Counted from the first letter of the stretch, positions 13,169 through 25,620 are shown. The stretch is DNA of 64,000 bases from Coptis chinensis (GCA_015680905.1 CM027378.1:100771501-100835500), one strand, 5' to 3'. Notes: generated by a model not told the origin, from the sequence alone. Numbers and translations: made by a program.

Positions 13169-13299
13169 GTATAGTTTTTTCTTTTATCTTTTGTTGATAA
13201 TTCGTCCACTTCATTCTCCTGAACTATGTGAATTTAGATTTGAATGAGAAGATATTTCAGATCTACAAAGCTAGAGAGAAGGAAGAGAGAAAATAAAAG

Positions 13300-13437
13300 G
13301 ATTCACAGGTCTGTTAAGTAGGGGGTATTTTTGTCAGTTTCCTATTTTCTAAAAAGCAAGGAGGTTTTGTGAGTTATGTTGTTACGATTTGAGGGGGTTT
13401 TAATGGACCGGATTTTTAACCAGGGAGATTAAACTCA
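13300..13437 (-). repeat. Right terminal repeat of MULE A
   Basis: Read on the minus strand it begins GAGTTTAATCTCCCTGGTT and continues with AATCCGG and AAACCCCC motifs, matching the left end of MULE B at 19536-19640. The outer boundary is set by where this similarity stops. Confidence 0.7.
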
Positions 13438-14589
13438 AATCGACAAACTATGTCTAAACAATAATAAGAGTAATAACAAACCGAGAAAATTGCATCCGCA
13501 CCAACCCAACTAAATTGCCATCTTTTTGAAATGAGGTGAATATGATAAGTTATTGGTTTATAACAAGAGACACGATACCAAGTGGCCTTGTTTTTGGTAC
13601 ATAATCCATGAGAGTACACATTGTGTAAAGTAAGTTTAGCATAATAGTTTTAATATGATTTTAGTCAAATAAAATTAGGTTTATAGAGTGTTAGATTTCT
13701 TTTTAAAAATGATAACAATTTTTATTTAGGTTAGAGATTTCCAAATGAGTTGAAATTTTGTGGAGATGGTATTTATGGTAAGTAGATGATATCTACACAA
13801 AATTGGGTTTGAATTCATTTTTTAAGCAAACTTTTACTTACGTACTTATTTTAACTTAAAATAAGTATGTACTTCTAAGATCCGGACTGTATATATATAA
13901 ATATATATTTTATTTTATTTTATTTATAATAAGTTTGGTTAAGGCCCGTGATGTTTTTAGTGCCACAATCTACCTCAATTCCTTTCCAGGGGACTTGCTG
14001 CATTGTACACATGGTTTTATAACTCGGCTAGTTCAAGTTTGAACCGACGGATTTGACCTGGAGGTGGTGCTTCCCGGGTCAATTTTTTTATGTTAGACTA
14101 GTTTAACATAGAACGGAGTTCATCACTGGTTTGAACCGCCCAATTCAAATTAATATTGGTAAACTTGGTGGTCCAAACATAACTCGATTTAAAAATCAGT
14201 TCAGCTCGGTGGTTTTTTCTCTACTCGGCTGAGTTGACTCGACCAAAACATTAATAACTTTACTTTAGGGACCACAATTTTCCACGCCTCATTTTGACGC
14301 ATCCCTGGATTTGTGTTTCACTTTACTTTTTTTTTCCCTTAATAGCCGACAATAACTCAATAACATTTCATCGGAACCGTTGTATTAATTCTAGCATATT
14401 CTCTCTCCATAACATCACAAACCCATCTCTCTATTCTCTTTTCTCTCCTTTGTACGTGAGTACATCTTCCTCAACAAAAATTGTTTGATTGCCATTTTTA
14501 AAGGTACAAAATACATCTAAAAATAGCTCCCTAAAAAACTTCAAACTTGTGACTTCATTATAAATCTCTAAAATATCATTGACAATTAT
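13438..14589. other. No gene; possible small-element remnant near 13990-14260
   Basis: Mostly AT-rich non-coding sequence. The part at 13990-14260 is less AT-rich and has recurring GAACCG, CCCGGGTC and GTTGACTCG words in both orientations, as in some decayed MITEs, but no clear ends or target duplication were found. Confidence 0.35.
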
Positions 14590-17500
14590 CCGACTTGGTT
14601 ACAATCTATCTCTAGAGCCCTTCGAAAGCAAAGAATAAGTGTGGTTTTGTCGATGGCTCGTCATCCCTCCCACTAGTCCCAAAGAAAAATCCAAGTGGTT
14701 GCGATGTGATAACCTCGTTGCTTCATGGATTCTCATTCTGTTACTCCGGATATTCGTGGAAGCATCCTTTATGCCGACTGTGATCCGAAATCTGAAAGAT
14801 CTAGGTGACCGCTTTTTCACAAACTAATGCACCTAAGGTTTTTTAAACCAAGGATTCCATCACTCTTCTCAAACAAGACAATCGTCGGTATCTGTTTACT
14901 TCACTTTGCTTAAATCTTTATGGGATGAATTAAGTTCTTTGTCTACTATGCCTGCTTGTACCTGTAGTCATGCATCTATTTTTGCCAAAGAGATTGAAGA
15001 CGGCCGTTCTATGAAATTCATGCAAGGCCTAGATTCTCATTTTATTCCATTCGGCAGTCAAATTCTCTTAATGGATCATTTTCCTCAGATGTCCAAGATT
15101 TATTCTTTAATTAGACAGAAGAGAACCAACAAGAGATTCATGCACTCTCTTCTTTCGCTCCGACGCTATCACCTCAAAAGTACCCACTTTCAAAAGACCA
15201 ATCGGGCTTCTTCTCTTCAAATCAAGCCCGTTTCTAAACCTCCACAAAGACAACACTAGTTCACAACGCCTCGAAAGCGTCGTGCTTTCAAATCAGGAAA
15301 CCGAGCTACCGCCTGCTCGTTCATTCTGCAATCCTTTGAATCCGCGTTGGACATCATATTGGTATATGTTACAAACGGCATGGTTATTCCCCTAAGCTAG
15401 CTCAAGCCAATTCGGTTGCTACGGACTCCAATTTCTCTTGTTTTCTCCACAGAACAATACAACCAACTTCTCAGTTTGCTTGATTCAGGTAATACCACTT
15501 CACAAGCAAACCTGATAGGTATATCTCTCTCTCTCTCTCATGTTTTTCTAAATCCATATGGATCATTTACACTGGTGCTACCAATCATGTCTATTCATTA
15601 TTACATCTATTTTCTCATTATCATACTTGTTTAACATATTCTACTCTTAAACTTCCGGATGGAACATACCATTTAATTACTCATGTTGGTAGTGTTATTC
15701 TCTCCTCTATTGCGTCTTGACAACGCTCGTTTGTTCCCACTTTTTCATTTTAACTTGCTTTCCATTAGTGAACTAGTCAAATCTCACCCTATCTTTGTCA
15801 CGCTCACTAATGATTCTTGCCTTTTCAGGACAATTATCGAAGAAGAAGATTGGATTGGGACGGCTTAATGGGGACTCTACCATCTCCAACTAGCTTCCAT
15901 TTGCTCATCCCACAACTCTACCACCAATAATTTATGGCATTATAAGCAGGACATCTCTTCCACGCCTTTGCAGATTTTAGCTAAGCGGTTTCCTTTCATT
16001 TCTAGTTCCAATAATGCTACTTGCAATGTATGTCCAAGTAAGCTAAGCAAAACGCGTTTATCTTTTTTCTCATAGTTAAATAAAAACTATTAGACCTTTC
16101 CAAATGATTCATTGTGACATTTGGCTTTTCATTTACCATCCTATTCCAATGCTCGTTTTTTCTTAACTATTGTCGATGATTTTAGTCGTGCTACATGAAT
16201 TTATCTTATGACTGTCAAATCTAAAATTGTCATGCATTTTTAATCCTTTTTTTCCATGGTTCAAACTCAATTTCATTCTACAATACATTTGCTCATATCT
16301 GGTCACAACAACATTAATGACCATTTTCATGAAATCCAAGTCCTTTGATCCGACAATGGATCCGAATTTATATCCCATAACATGCAACAATTTTTTTTCC
16401 AAACATGGGGTTATCCACCAACGTAGTTGCGTTGATACTCCCCAACAAAACACTGTTGTTTAAAGAAAACATCGTCACTTACTCAATGTTGTACGAGCAT
16501 TACGTTTTCAAGCTCATCTCCCATTATCTTTCTGGGGTGAATTCATTCTCACCGCAGCTATCTCATTAACAAAATTCCAGCACCTTGTTAAATGGCAAAT
16601 CACCTCTCATGAGCTTTTGTTTACAACACCTCCCACTCTTGCCCATCTTTGTGTTTTGGTTGTTTATGTTTTGCTCAACAACACTTCCATTAAAATAAAT
16701 TTGATCACCCTGGGGAAACTTGACATTTTCATTGGTTATCCTTATGCTCGTAGAAAAGCTATCGCATTTATGATTTATCTTCCAAGAAAATTTATACTTC
16801 TGTGATTTGATTTTCCATGAGAATATATTCCCTATCAACATTTCTCTTCCTCACCATCACATATGTCGGTTTATCCCTTTACTCATCCTGGACAATGAAA
16901 CTTTCAACATTCAATCCTCTCATGTAATTCCAGACGGACTTCCAGCGCTCGATCTAGCACAAATTGATAGCTACCTGCCCTCCCTCTCCTGTAACTCCGG
17001 TAGGCAGAGCAGCGCCGACGCCCTCTGCTCCAAATGATAGATAGAGAGCGACGCGTCCTCCCTCCCCTCGACAATCTTCCAACTCCGACAGCTCCGCCAC
17101 CCGCAATTTTGGAACTCTCTCAGCCACCACACCCCGACCCTCCTACCTCACCTCGATCTACTAGAGTGCGAACCCCCACCACTTCTCATCAAAGATTATC
17201 GCTTTCCTACTCTAGCCAAGGCACCTATAGTCCCTCATTCGGCTAACCTCATCCAATCGGACTCTAAGATAACACGGTCTTCCACTCTATGTCTTATGGC
17301 TTTCTATGTTTCTGACACTAATTTTTCTACTTGTCATAAAGCTTTTTTGTTTAAAGTGTCTTATTCAGCTTGTTCCTACATCTTTTTCAAAGCCGCCAAA
17401 ATTCTAGAATGTAGAGCCGCTATGGTCAGCTGAAATTGCAAACTTTGGAATACATTGACTCTTGTTCGTTATCTTCTCATCATAAAAGTTTATTGGTTGT

Positions 17501-18740
17501 AAATGGGTTTTCAAGATTAAATATCATTCAAATGGTTCTATTGAACGTTACAAAGCCTCGCCTTGTTGCCAAGGGTTACAATCAGATTGAAGGCCAAGAC
17601 TATCATGACACTTTTGCACCCGGTTGCTAAATTAGTCACCGCTCGATTACTTTTCTCTATTGCTGCTATCAGACATTGGTCCATTCATCAGCTGGATGTC
17701 CACAATGCCTTTCTCTAAGGCGATTTGGATGAAATTGTCTATATGACCTTACCTCCTGGATTCGCCAAACAGGGGAATAAGTCCTTATATGGACTCAAGC
17801 AGGCTTCTCGGCAACGGTTTGCCAAACTATCTACCACTATTATCACTGTCGGCTTCACACTAGTCTAAGTCTTATTATTCTCTATTCACTAATATTTGTG
17901 CTTCTAATTCTACATTTGTTATTGTTTATGTGGACGACATTCCGGACACAGGGCAACAATCCATCCCTCATTCGAACTTGAAGCATTTTTAGAAGCAAAA
18001 TTCTATATCAAGGACTTGGGACGCCTAAAATATTTCATGGGTATTGAGGTGGCTCGTTCCAAAGAAGAATTATTTCTTACACAGCGCAAATGTCTTTTAG
18101 ACATTCTGTCTGATTGTGGTGCCACTGGTGGTCGTATTTCTAAGTTCCCTATGGAACAAAACATCAACTTCCATACCTATGATGGCACATTACTTTAAGA
18201 TCCTATCGTCTATCATCGCTTGATTGGGCATCTCTTTATATCTCATAGTTACACGTCCAAATATCACTTATTCTGTTAATTATCTCAGCCATTTCATGCA
18301 GTCCCCAAGGACTCCACATCTACAAGCTGCTCATCGTATACTCTGCTACCTTAAAAGTTCGATCAACAAAGGGATTCTCTTATCCGCTAATAGTTCTTTT
18401 TACATATCTCACGGTTTCGCGGACGATTGGGCTGGGCGCCTGCCGCCGTTGTTCTATTAGTGGTTATTGCACTTTTCTTGGTTCTAGCCCTATATCCTGG
18501 AAAACAAAGAAACAAAGCATCAGATCTCGTTTCTTCATTTGCCGAATATCGCTCCATGGCTACCCTTTGCGTGTGAACTTCAACGGTTGGAAGTATCTCG
18601 CGATGACTTAGGCATATCTCACCTCTCCGATTACCATGTTTTAGCGACAATCGGCTGCCCTCCATCTCTCTCAAAATCCAATTTTTTATGAACGAACGGC
18701 TAACATCGAATTGGACTATCATTTCTTACGTGACAAGATA
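14590..18740 (+). pseudogene. gag-pol remnant of the Ale-like copia element
   Basis: Gag is recognised by KSLWDELSSL and the downstream MKFMQGLDSHF...SQILLMD pattern. Integrase is recognised by SCVDTPQQN, reverse transcriptase by RLVAKGYNQIEGQDYHDTF, QLDVHNAFL and [11 protein letters not shown], and the part beyond it by LGRLKYFMGIEVARS and LYLIVTRPNITYSVNYLS. The polyprotein once supplied capsid, protease, integrase and polymerase for retrotransposition. It is a fossil with no usable long frame. Confidence 0.85.
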
Positions 18741-18888
18741 CAAAGGCTAAGTTACTATCTCCTACATTCGTTTCCATCCTCGATCGTATTGATGCATTCA
18801 CGGCTTCATCAACCTCTCGCCAAGGACACCTTTCTCGAGATTAATTCTAAGTTGGGAGTTCTTGACATTCACTCCAACTTGAGGGGAG

Positions 18889-19121
18889 TATTAGAAGTTG
18901 TTCTCATGATGTCATAGTCATGGCAGACGCGTTCTATTCAAGTACAATTAGAGAGCCAACGCCTCACATCACGCTTAGAAATCCACCGTTTGTGTTTGTG
19001 CAGACTCGAACCATTTGTGTTTGTTCCTATTTTAGGAACTTGGAATCTCTATATAAACCATTGTAATCTCATTAGAAATCAATTAAGTAAACATTCTCAA
19101 ATCTCTCTTGTTAATTTATCA
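18889..19121 (+). repeat. 3' LTR of the Ale-like copia element
   Basis: It follows directly after the purine-rich AACTTGAGGGGAG and runs to a CA end at 19121, about 233 bases, a usual length for this lineage. It contains a CTCTATATAAACC TATA-type promoter motif at about 19049. No partner LTR was found upstream. Confidence 0.65.
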
Positions 19122-19535
19122 ATCTCAAAGAAGTACCAGAGGAATATAAGTGCAATAAAGAGAAATGGAATGAAAATCTAAAAGAAGAACACAAATATAT
19201 TGGATGCATTATTCTATGTGTTGCATGTTGAATTTGAATAGGGGTAAAAACTAAAGAGCTAATGGTAATGGAGATTTTTTGTAGTAAGCAAAAAGTTGGG
19301 GTTGTAGCAAAATCTGGTTTTGAATGGAAAATGTATTGTTTATGAAATATATTTGAGTAGGACCAACTTCTCAATTTTCTTCTTTTTAAGTGTTCTTTTT
19401 CAAATTCTCGCGATGGTAGCATTGGGTTTACATCAAATTTTACTTAATTTAAAAGAAGATGACTATGTGGAGTGATGTGCCGATTGTTACTGCTTTAAAA
19501 TAATTTGGTCGACTTTACCAATCAGATTTTGGGTT
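19122..19535. other. No gene; spacer between copia LTR and MULE B
   Basis: AT-rich sequence without recognisable features. The flank just before 19536 gave no duplication matching the right side of MULE B. Confidence 0.5.
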
Positions 19536-19640
19536 TAATCTCCCCGGTTGATACATAACCATTATAAAACCCTCATTACGCATTACTAACCCATAAAACC
19601 CTTATTTTTCTAAAATGCCCAAACCGACTAAAATACCCCC
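19536..19640 (+). repeat. Left terminal repeat of MULE B
   Basis: It starts GGGTTTAATCTCCCCGG and continues with spaced AAACCC motifs. The right end of MULE A, inverted, starts the same way. Confidence 0.7.
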
Positions 19641-19962
19641 ACACATAAAACCCTAGATCTAAAATTTATCTTTCTCTTCTTTCTTCTTCGGCCAAGATCC
19701 TCTATTCTTGTAAACCTTAGATATCCTGCAAAACCCAAATTAAGATGACAAAACAAATCAAAAAATAAGAGAGAGAAACACCCAACAAAACAAAAAAAAA
19801 TCTAAAGTTCCCATGTCACAAAAAAAAGAAAAGCAACTATTGATAAAAAGACAAAATCGAAGGTTAAAATCATTTTTTTAATTTTGTTTGTAAATAAAAA
19901 ATCTAAGGTGAAAATTCTTAATTTATGATATAAATATGCATTTTCATATATAAAAGTACAAA

Positions 19963-19984
19963 TTATATATATATATATATATAT
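19963..19984. repeat. (TA)n microsatellite
   Basis: About ten TA units in the subterminal AT-rich zone of MULE B. Confidence 0.9.
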
Positions 19985-21639
19985 GAATTGGTAAATTAGT
20001 TTCATATGTAAATTTGTGTTTGTGTGCATATTCTAAATGTGAATTTGTATTTTCACAAGTAAATTTGTATTTGCATATTTGAAATTTGTATTTGGTCATT
20101 TTGGTCATCTTTTGAAATTTGTATTTACATATTTGAATTTGTATTTACATATTCAAAATTTACATATTCCAAACTAACATGATGTAAAATTTATCGGGTT
20201 CTAACATGGTATTCCGTTCTTTTTGCATTGGTAATGCTAAAGCTTGTACAAGATTTGAAGGGAAGAATTAGGGATATTCATATCACCAAGATGAAAGAAA
20301 CTCCTTTTGGTCATCTGTTTATGGTTTTTGTCGATGGAAAGGTCGATAGTAGAATGTTAGAGAAACCAAGCCACATCATTATAAAGTTGTTAGCGAGTTG
20401 GTCCAAGGAGAGGCATAAGTTTAAGATAGGAAGTAAGTTTGTGTCTTTATGTCCATCTGATGTGGATGTAACCTTTGGGCTTCCAGTGATGGGGAAAGTT
20501 GTTGTTTTCCAATCAGGAACGAGAATAGACGAAGCTATTTCTGGATCACCATTCCTGTTGAGACGTTTCTTTGGAGTTAACAAGATAACAACAACGGTTG
20601 TAAAAGAAATCTTGAACCAGATTGTAGATTCAATGCACTCTACGGACATTAATATTGAAGATGTGGTGAGACTACTTGTCATTTTTCCGGGTGATGACAT
20701 TATTTGTAAGTAGTGGTGCGAAAGTGGAATAGCTTGGTCCTTCCCAAAGCATGTTGAGACTTTGGAAGCTATGTGGAGTGTGTCATGGGCTGCCTCGATC
20801 ACTTTTAACTGATTGAAAAAATTCAGAAGTGGGATAGCAAAGAGTCCGCTCAAAATTTCAAGATGCATTATTCAGCTTTTGGTAAGTTTAGTTTGTTTTT
20901 CGACATATGCGTAGTTATATTTTTATAGCATATATCACCTCACATGATAAAAGAGAATATACATTTGCATATGCATATGTCGATGTCATATGTTGGTAAT
21001 ATAATAACATTATATTGTCTATTTTTGTATGTAATTTTGTTTTCACATAGCATAGTCATAGTTTTATAGTCTATATCACAACCTTAGGGGGATGTTTTCT
21101 GGATTGGTCCTTCAAATTTGTAGATGAAATCTCGTGATCCAGCCCCCCATTGGTGGCCCTTAGTAATCACTATAGACTAGTCCTATATTTCGCTTCTTAA
21201 TGAAAATAGTAGTCCCGAGGTCGAGTGTTGGATTTTAGTACACTCTCTATATTACTATTGGGTAGGCCCTTGAACTGCTCAAGTTACGTTAGATCGCATG
21301 GTGTATATCGAGTACGTAGACCGCCATTGCAAGAAGTGTTGTAATTGGCACATGGTGCTTACGGGAAGGACTCTAGCATAATCAAATCTGAAAATTTTTT
21401 CACCTAATTGGGTCTCAGATTTCCGAAAATCTGGTTTGTACAGCCTAGTTATAAACTTATCATTGATTGATTGTAGATTGTACATCCTTTCAAACAAAAG
21501 CAAAAGTTGATAAGTCAATCAGTGTTTTTGGTGGAGATCTAGTTTTACTTTTTAGCATAACATTATTTTTGAGTTTTCATGTTAGTCGGGTAATTAGAGA
21601 GTTAGTTGGGATGATTCCACCACATTACTAGTTGCAATT

Positions 21640-21800
21640 TAGGTGTATGAAAATATGAAAATATATATGAAAATATATTTACATATGGTGTATGAAAATA
21701 TGAAAATATATTTACACATACGGGTGTATGAAAATATATATGAAAATAGAAATTTACATATGAAAATTTATATTTGCATATGAAAATTGAAATTTACATA
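21640..21800. repeat. AT-rich minisatellite in an intron of the Ulp1-like gene
   Basis: TATGAAAATATA and ATTTACATATGAAAAT words alternate repeatedly, with partial inverted symmetry. Confidence 0.75.
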
Positions 21801-23469
21801 TCCAATGCAGATGTCATATGTCATATGTTGGAAAAAGAATTCTATGAAAATGTTGCTAGTACAAATTCACATGTTATATGCAGACTTTTTTGTGTGAGCA
21901 TGTGAAACTTTGTGAGCCGGTCGCAAGAGACTTGCTTCCCAATGGATTGCAAAGTGGTCGATGGAACGACTAGTGGATGAAGTACCAAAACTTTCAAGCT
22001 AGAAAATGTTCCTAATTGCAACATCAAAGTAAAATTGGAACTGACCGAGGAAGAGAAAGAGGCATTGTACCCTGAACACCACCAAAGTGAAGCTGAAAGC
22101 TTGAGGAGGGAAAATGCTGAGTTGAAGAAGGAGAATGAAGAGTTAAGGAAACTTAGTAAAGATTTAAGGGGTGAACTTGGTAGACTGACGAGAATAGTTT
22201 TGTGAAGAGAGTCTAGAAGATATATTTGAAAATCATGAACATAGAGATGTAGATATGGTTGAAGGTAGAGAGAACAGAGATGTGGATTTGGTTGAAGAGG
22301 AGGGCAAAAGAGAGTCCGAAGTTGTCCTAAAAGAGTTGGCTGAAAAGGAAGAGTTGTTTGAGAGAAAGAGACATGTGGAGAGGCTAAAAAGGAAGAATCC
22401 GAAGTTGGATGGAGAAGAGGAAAGCAGTGGAGACAAAGTCAGATGAGGAGGAGGAGGAAAAAGGTGAGGGAAAACCTAACTTCGATGGTTAAAAAAGTGA
22501 AGGAAAGGGAGCGGATGAAGAAAACATCAACAATATATGAGTTCGAAATATTAAGAGGCAAACAAGGAATACTAAAGTTCTTTGAATGGATGATGAACCG
22601 TTGATTGATGCAGATGATTTCGAGACTCCACCACCCCGCCCGTAGGAAAGCCTATGTCAAAACCACATTCAACCAAGCTGTGGAGTCTACTTGATAAAAA
22701 GAAGTTGCCGTTGGTGGAAAGTTTTTTCAGAAAAGCAAACCAGAAGTAAAATTTACTTTTCATAAATATTTGTAAGTTTTTCTTATCGTCTATGTAATTG
22801 CACAAATTGTTTTGATCGTGTATGCATATTGCAGTACAATTGCGTGGATGGACATTCAAATGCACTTGAAAATATGTGGGGGAACACGGAACCAATTCGA
22901 TGTTGAACTTCTTGCCGCTGACAAGGTAAATCTTTTGATTACTCAAATATTTTGAAATGAAAAAAACTTGCAATTTAGTAATTTTTGTGATCGTTTATGG
23001 TAGATCATTGATTGGTAATACGTGCACTTCCAACTCTCCAAGGAAGTGGAAAAGCTAATTGGATCTTCTCCACCAAAGTGTCTCCATTTCTCATCATTTG
23101 CATGGGTAAGCATCTTCCATGTAATTTAATTACTGAAGTTGAATATGTAAATTCAACTGAATATGCATACAAGGCATGAAGATATTGTTGTTCTTATTTG
23201 TTGTAGCTGGCTTTAAGAGATAACCAGAAACAAGGCATGAAAGTCTATGTCATAGATGTCCTAAAACAGTTGGACAACAAGGTCGCTCATCTATTTTTCA
23301 TCATAAATTGTCCCAAGTTAAGAAAATTCAAAAATGGTTATCACTGGACTTTGCTTCATGTTGATACTTTGAATTGGGAATGGACGCACTATGACTCTTT
23401 AAGGCCAAGGAGCTACGAGAAGAAGAAATACATTCCGTTAGAAGATGCTGAAATGTTGGTAAGTGAAAT

Positions 23470-23581
23470 TTTATTTTAAGTTACTATGCAAATCCATATT
23501 TACATAGGTCAGTTACTATGTAAATATAGATTTACATAGGTCAGTTACTATATAAATATAGATTTGCATATATATTTACAA
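23470..23581. repeat. Left copy of an intronic direct repeat
   Basis: It begins ATTTTATTTTAAGTTACTATG and ends TTGCATATATATTTACA. The same segment recurs at 24343-24424 and the two copies bracket an insert. It contains the palindromic motif at 23517-23538. Confidence 0.8.
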
Positions 23582-23584
23582 TGG

Positions 23585-23935
23585 GACTATTGTAATGCAT
23601 TTAGCAATCTGCACAAAGCATTAACAACATCAAAGTAAGTTTCTGGAACCATCTCAGGCGACTGTTACAATGTAACATTTTTCAGTTTTTGACCCAACAA
23701 AGAAAATCTAATTACCAGTAATTTCTCTCCTGCTATATGCTTGACATTTGCATACCGGAGGAGTTTTGCATAGACATCGGGCAGACCCCAAAGGAATATC
23801 TTCACTCACTCTTGGGTTCGATAAAATGAGTAGTTTTGAGATTATCTGGCTTAGGATTTTTGTTAGAAATTTTAGCAGTGGTCTCGTTTGTTTCAGACAG
23901 AGTGCTCTGTACGTTCTTGGCATCTAGACACGGAT
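23585..23935 (-). pseudogene. Unidentified gene fragment, copy 1
   Basis: On the minus strand the translated pieces read LILSNPRVSEDIP, then DVYAKLLRYANVKHIAGEKLL in another frame, and after a stretch with intron-like borders (GTAATT...CAG) MVPETYFDVVNALCRLLNAL. A second copy at 25200-25620 shares most of this. The regular helical look of the peptides and the apparent spliced structure suggest a piece of a host gene picked up by the element. I do not recognise the parent gene; a helical-repeat protein is a guess from composition only. It is far too short and disrupted to be functional. Confidence 0.45.
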
Positions 23936-24133
23936 AACTGAAATTTCAAAGGTTCCATATATAAAGTCATTGCATACATGCATGATGTTTGACTTAGGTG
24001 CATGCCGTAGAAGTTGTTGTTGTTGACTCTTTCTAGTTTATAGTATTAAGATCTAGTTTAAGAGCCTCTAATCACCGGAGGGCACGGATCGAAGAAGCAA
24101 TTGTTTCTGATTTAACACGATCAGAACACGTCA

Positions 24134-24164
24134 ATTTGTGAGGGGAAATCGATCCCTCACAAAT
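24134..24164. repeat. Perfect 11-bp inverted repeat
   Basis: Arms ATTTGTGAGGG and CCCTCACAAAT are separated by 9 bases. It could form a hairpin or be the nested end of a small insertion. No further context supports a function. Confidence 0.8.
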
Positions 24165-24342
24165 CACAATGTCAATTTTTCTATAGTATTGAAATTTATC
24201 TAAAATAATACAAAAAATGTCGGAAAAAGACACTTTACTTGTCCGGCATATTTCATACCTTAATCAGATACTCATTTTAGAAAATCTAAGCTTGAGAGAA
24301 AATATTGGTCTAGCTTTACGCCAAATATTCAATGGATAATTT

Positions 24343-24424
24343 TATTTTAAGTTACTATGTAAATTTAAGTTTACATAGGGTCAATTACTATGTAAATATA
24401 GATTTGCATATATATTTACATAGT
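24343..24424. repeat. Right copy of the intronic direct repeat
   Basis: It matches the segment at 23470-23581, with an internal deletion of one palindrome unit, and leads into the last part of the intron before the exon at 24452. Confidence 0.8.
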
Positions 24425-25199
24425 TTTGGTAATTTTTGTTCAATTTAATGTAGCAAGAGAGGGTGGTGGAAGCTATTAGATGTAGGCCGGGGAGCTAAGG
24501 TTGCCGATGTAGATTTGATGAAAGATATCAAAGTTGGAGCATGCCCACAACAAGGAGAATTGTAAGAACTTAACTTCCCAATATTAAATGTCTTTTTTAA
24601 TCTCTTTATCTTTTATCTTAAACTTCTTTTTTGCATTTTCAATTCAGATTGTGGTTTCTTCATCATTTTGTTTGTGAAGGCTATAATATGTGGAAAAAGT
24701 TATCCAAGATATAACACTAGAAGTCGCCAAAACAATTGAGGGTTAACTCGACATATGAGATTGTATCAAGCCAACAAGAAAAATGGGATCCAAAAGAAGA
24801 ATGCAAGAAATGAAGAACTAATTTTCCGTATTTCTAGTTGATTACGTTGTGTTTATTTGTGTTAAAACATTGGAACCATTCTAACTCAGGAGTATTCGAT
24901 CATGATGTACTGTTACTATTAATGTGTTGGAGTTGTTTAGTTTTGTTTTGCATATTCTGCAACTAGCTTCAGATTGCGTTTATATATAATGTGGTTCTTT
25001 TGCATTTATATTTATCACAATTGTTTAATCTGTTTTTCAACTCTTTAGGTCGTTATGCTCTTTTAAATGTAATATGTGCTTTTGATCTTTTAATGTACAA
25101 AATACAGGGACCATGGTCCTGCACGGCAGGCTTTTGCAGATTGTTAAATGCATTACAATAGAGTCCCATTGTAAATCCCTTTGGTTACGAACAACCTGG

Positions 25200-25620
25200 A
25201 AAGTAGGTTATGCATTTAGCAACTGCACAAAGCATTAACAACAAACAAAGTAAGTTTACGGAACCATGTTTGCTATAAATTACTGGTTAGGTGATTTTGG
25301 ATTGTAGGTGAGAGGTGAGCCTTTGGGTTAATGATGTTTTTGTAGGAAGCTTGTTCTTGTATGAAACTCATTTTAACTGTTACAATGTAACATTTTTCAG
25401 TTTTGACCCAACAAAGAAAATCTAATTGGTCTCCCTGTTATATGCTTGGCATTTGCATACCGGAGGAGTTTTGCATAGACATCGAGCAGACCCCAAAAGG
25501 AATAGCTTCACTCACTCTTGGGTTCGATAAAATGAGTAGTATAGCTTCAATCACTCTTCGCTCTTGCTCATAACCTCCCTTAGATATAAGAGCCAAGCAA
25601 TGGACTACCCTCTTGTTCAT
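25200..25620 (-). pseudogene. Unidentified gene fragment, copy 2
   Basis: The minus strand carries a 61-codon frame (25438-25620) containing ERRVIEAILLILSNPRVSEA. A second frame reads DVYAKLLRYANAKHI, and the second exon-like part near 25200-25262 is more degraded than in copy 1. It extends further upstream than copy 1 (VVHCLALISKGGYEQ). A one-base length difference near IP.G separates the frames of the two copies. A shared intron-like segment with TGTTACAATGTAACATTTTT lies between the exon-like parts. Parent gene not recognised. Confidence 0.45.

Larger units (their letters stand above)
7960..13437 (+). mobile_element. MULE A: internally deleted Mutator-like element with nested hAT insertions
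   Basis: The right end (13300-13437) is C-rich when read on the minus strand and aligns with the left end of MULE B, sharing GTTTAATCTCCC followed by runs of AAACCCCC. The left flank (about 8040-8300) aligns with the inverted right end of B, for example ACCAA...AACAC(AC)CGATTTT. Between them lie a MULE transposase remnant on the plus strand, AT-rich palindromic repeats and a 34-base minisatellite. A therefore has the B layout but in the opposite orientation. The Ulp1-like gene of B and the central transposase domain are absent. The exact left terminus and the 9-bp target duplication typical of MULEs could not be fixed. Confidence 0.7.
14590..19121 (+). mobile_element. Decayed Ty1/copia element, Ale/Retrofit-like
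   Basis: Copia parts occur in the usual order on the plus strand: gag (about 14590-15260), protease and integrase (about 15400-16930), reverse transcriptase (about 17430-18460), RNase H (about 18420-18740), polypurine tract and 3' LTR. The integrase phrase HQRSCVDTPQQN and the short LTR suit the Ale/Retrofit lineage. No 5' LTR was recognised. The element is heavily broken (more than ten interruptions by eye) and is an old fossil. Confidence 0.85.
23582..24342. other. Insert in an intron of the Ulp1-like gene
   Basis: About 760 bases lie between two copies of the same intron sequence, so this segment arrived by a duplication or recombination event after the intron existed. Its left part holds copy 1 of an unidentified gene fragment (minus strand). 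Its right part is non-coding and has a short palindrome at 24134-24164. Confidence 0.7.
20228..24730 (+). pseudogene. Ulp1-like cysteine protease (C48) gene carried by MULE B
   Basis: Ulp1/SENP proteases remove SUMO or related modifiers. Exon-like blocks occur in order: 20228-20713 (162 codons, with LCPSDVDVTFGLPVMG, a region found ahead of many transposon Ulp1 domains), a charged coiled-coil block at 22020-22560 (LRRENAELKKENEELRKL), 22835-22926, 23004-23105, 23208-23459, 24452-24560 and 24649-24730. The catalytic pattern is visible: His in YHWTLLHVDT, Asp in HYDSL, Gln in PQQGEL, Cys in DCGFF at the start of the next exon. Introns begin GTAAGT or GTAAAT and end in AG. Damage includes an in-frame stop after the first block, a frame change in the exon at 24452 and an early end after DCGFF. 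The neighbouring transposase identifies it as element cargo rather than a free host gene. An active protease is unlikely. Confidence 0.8.
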
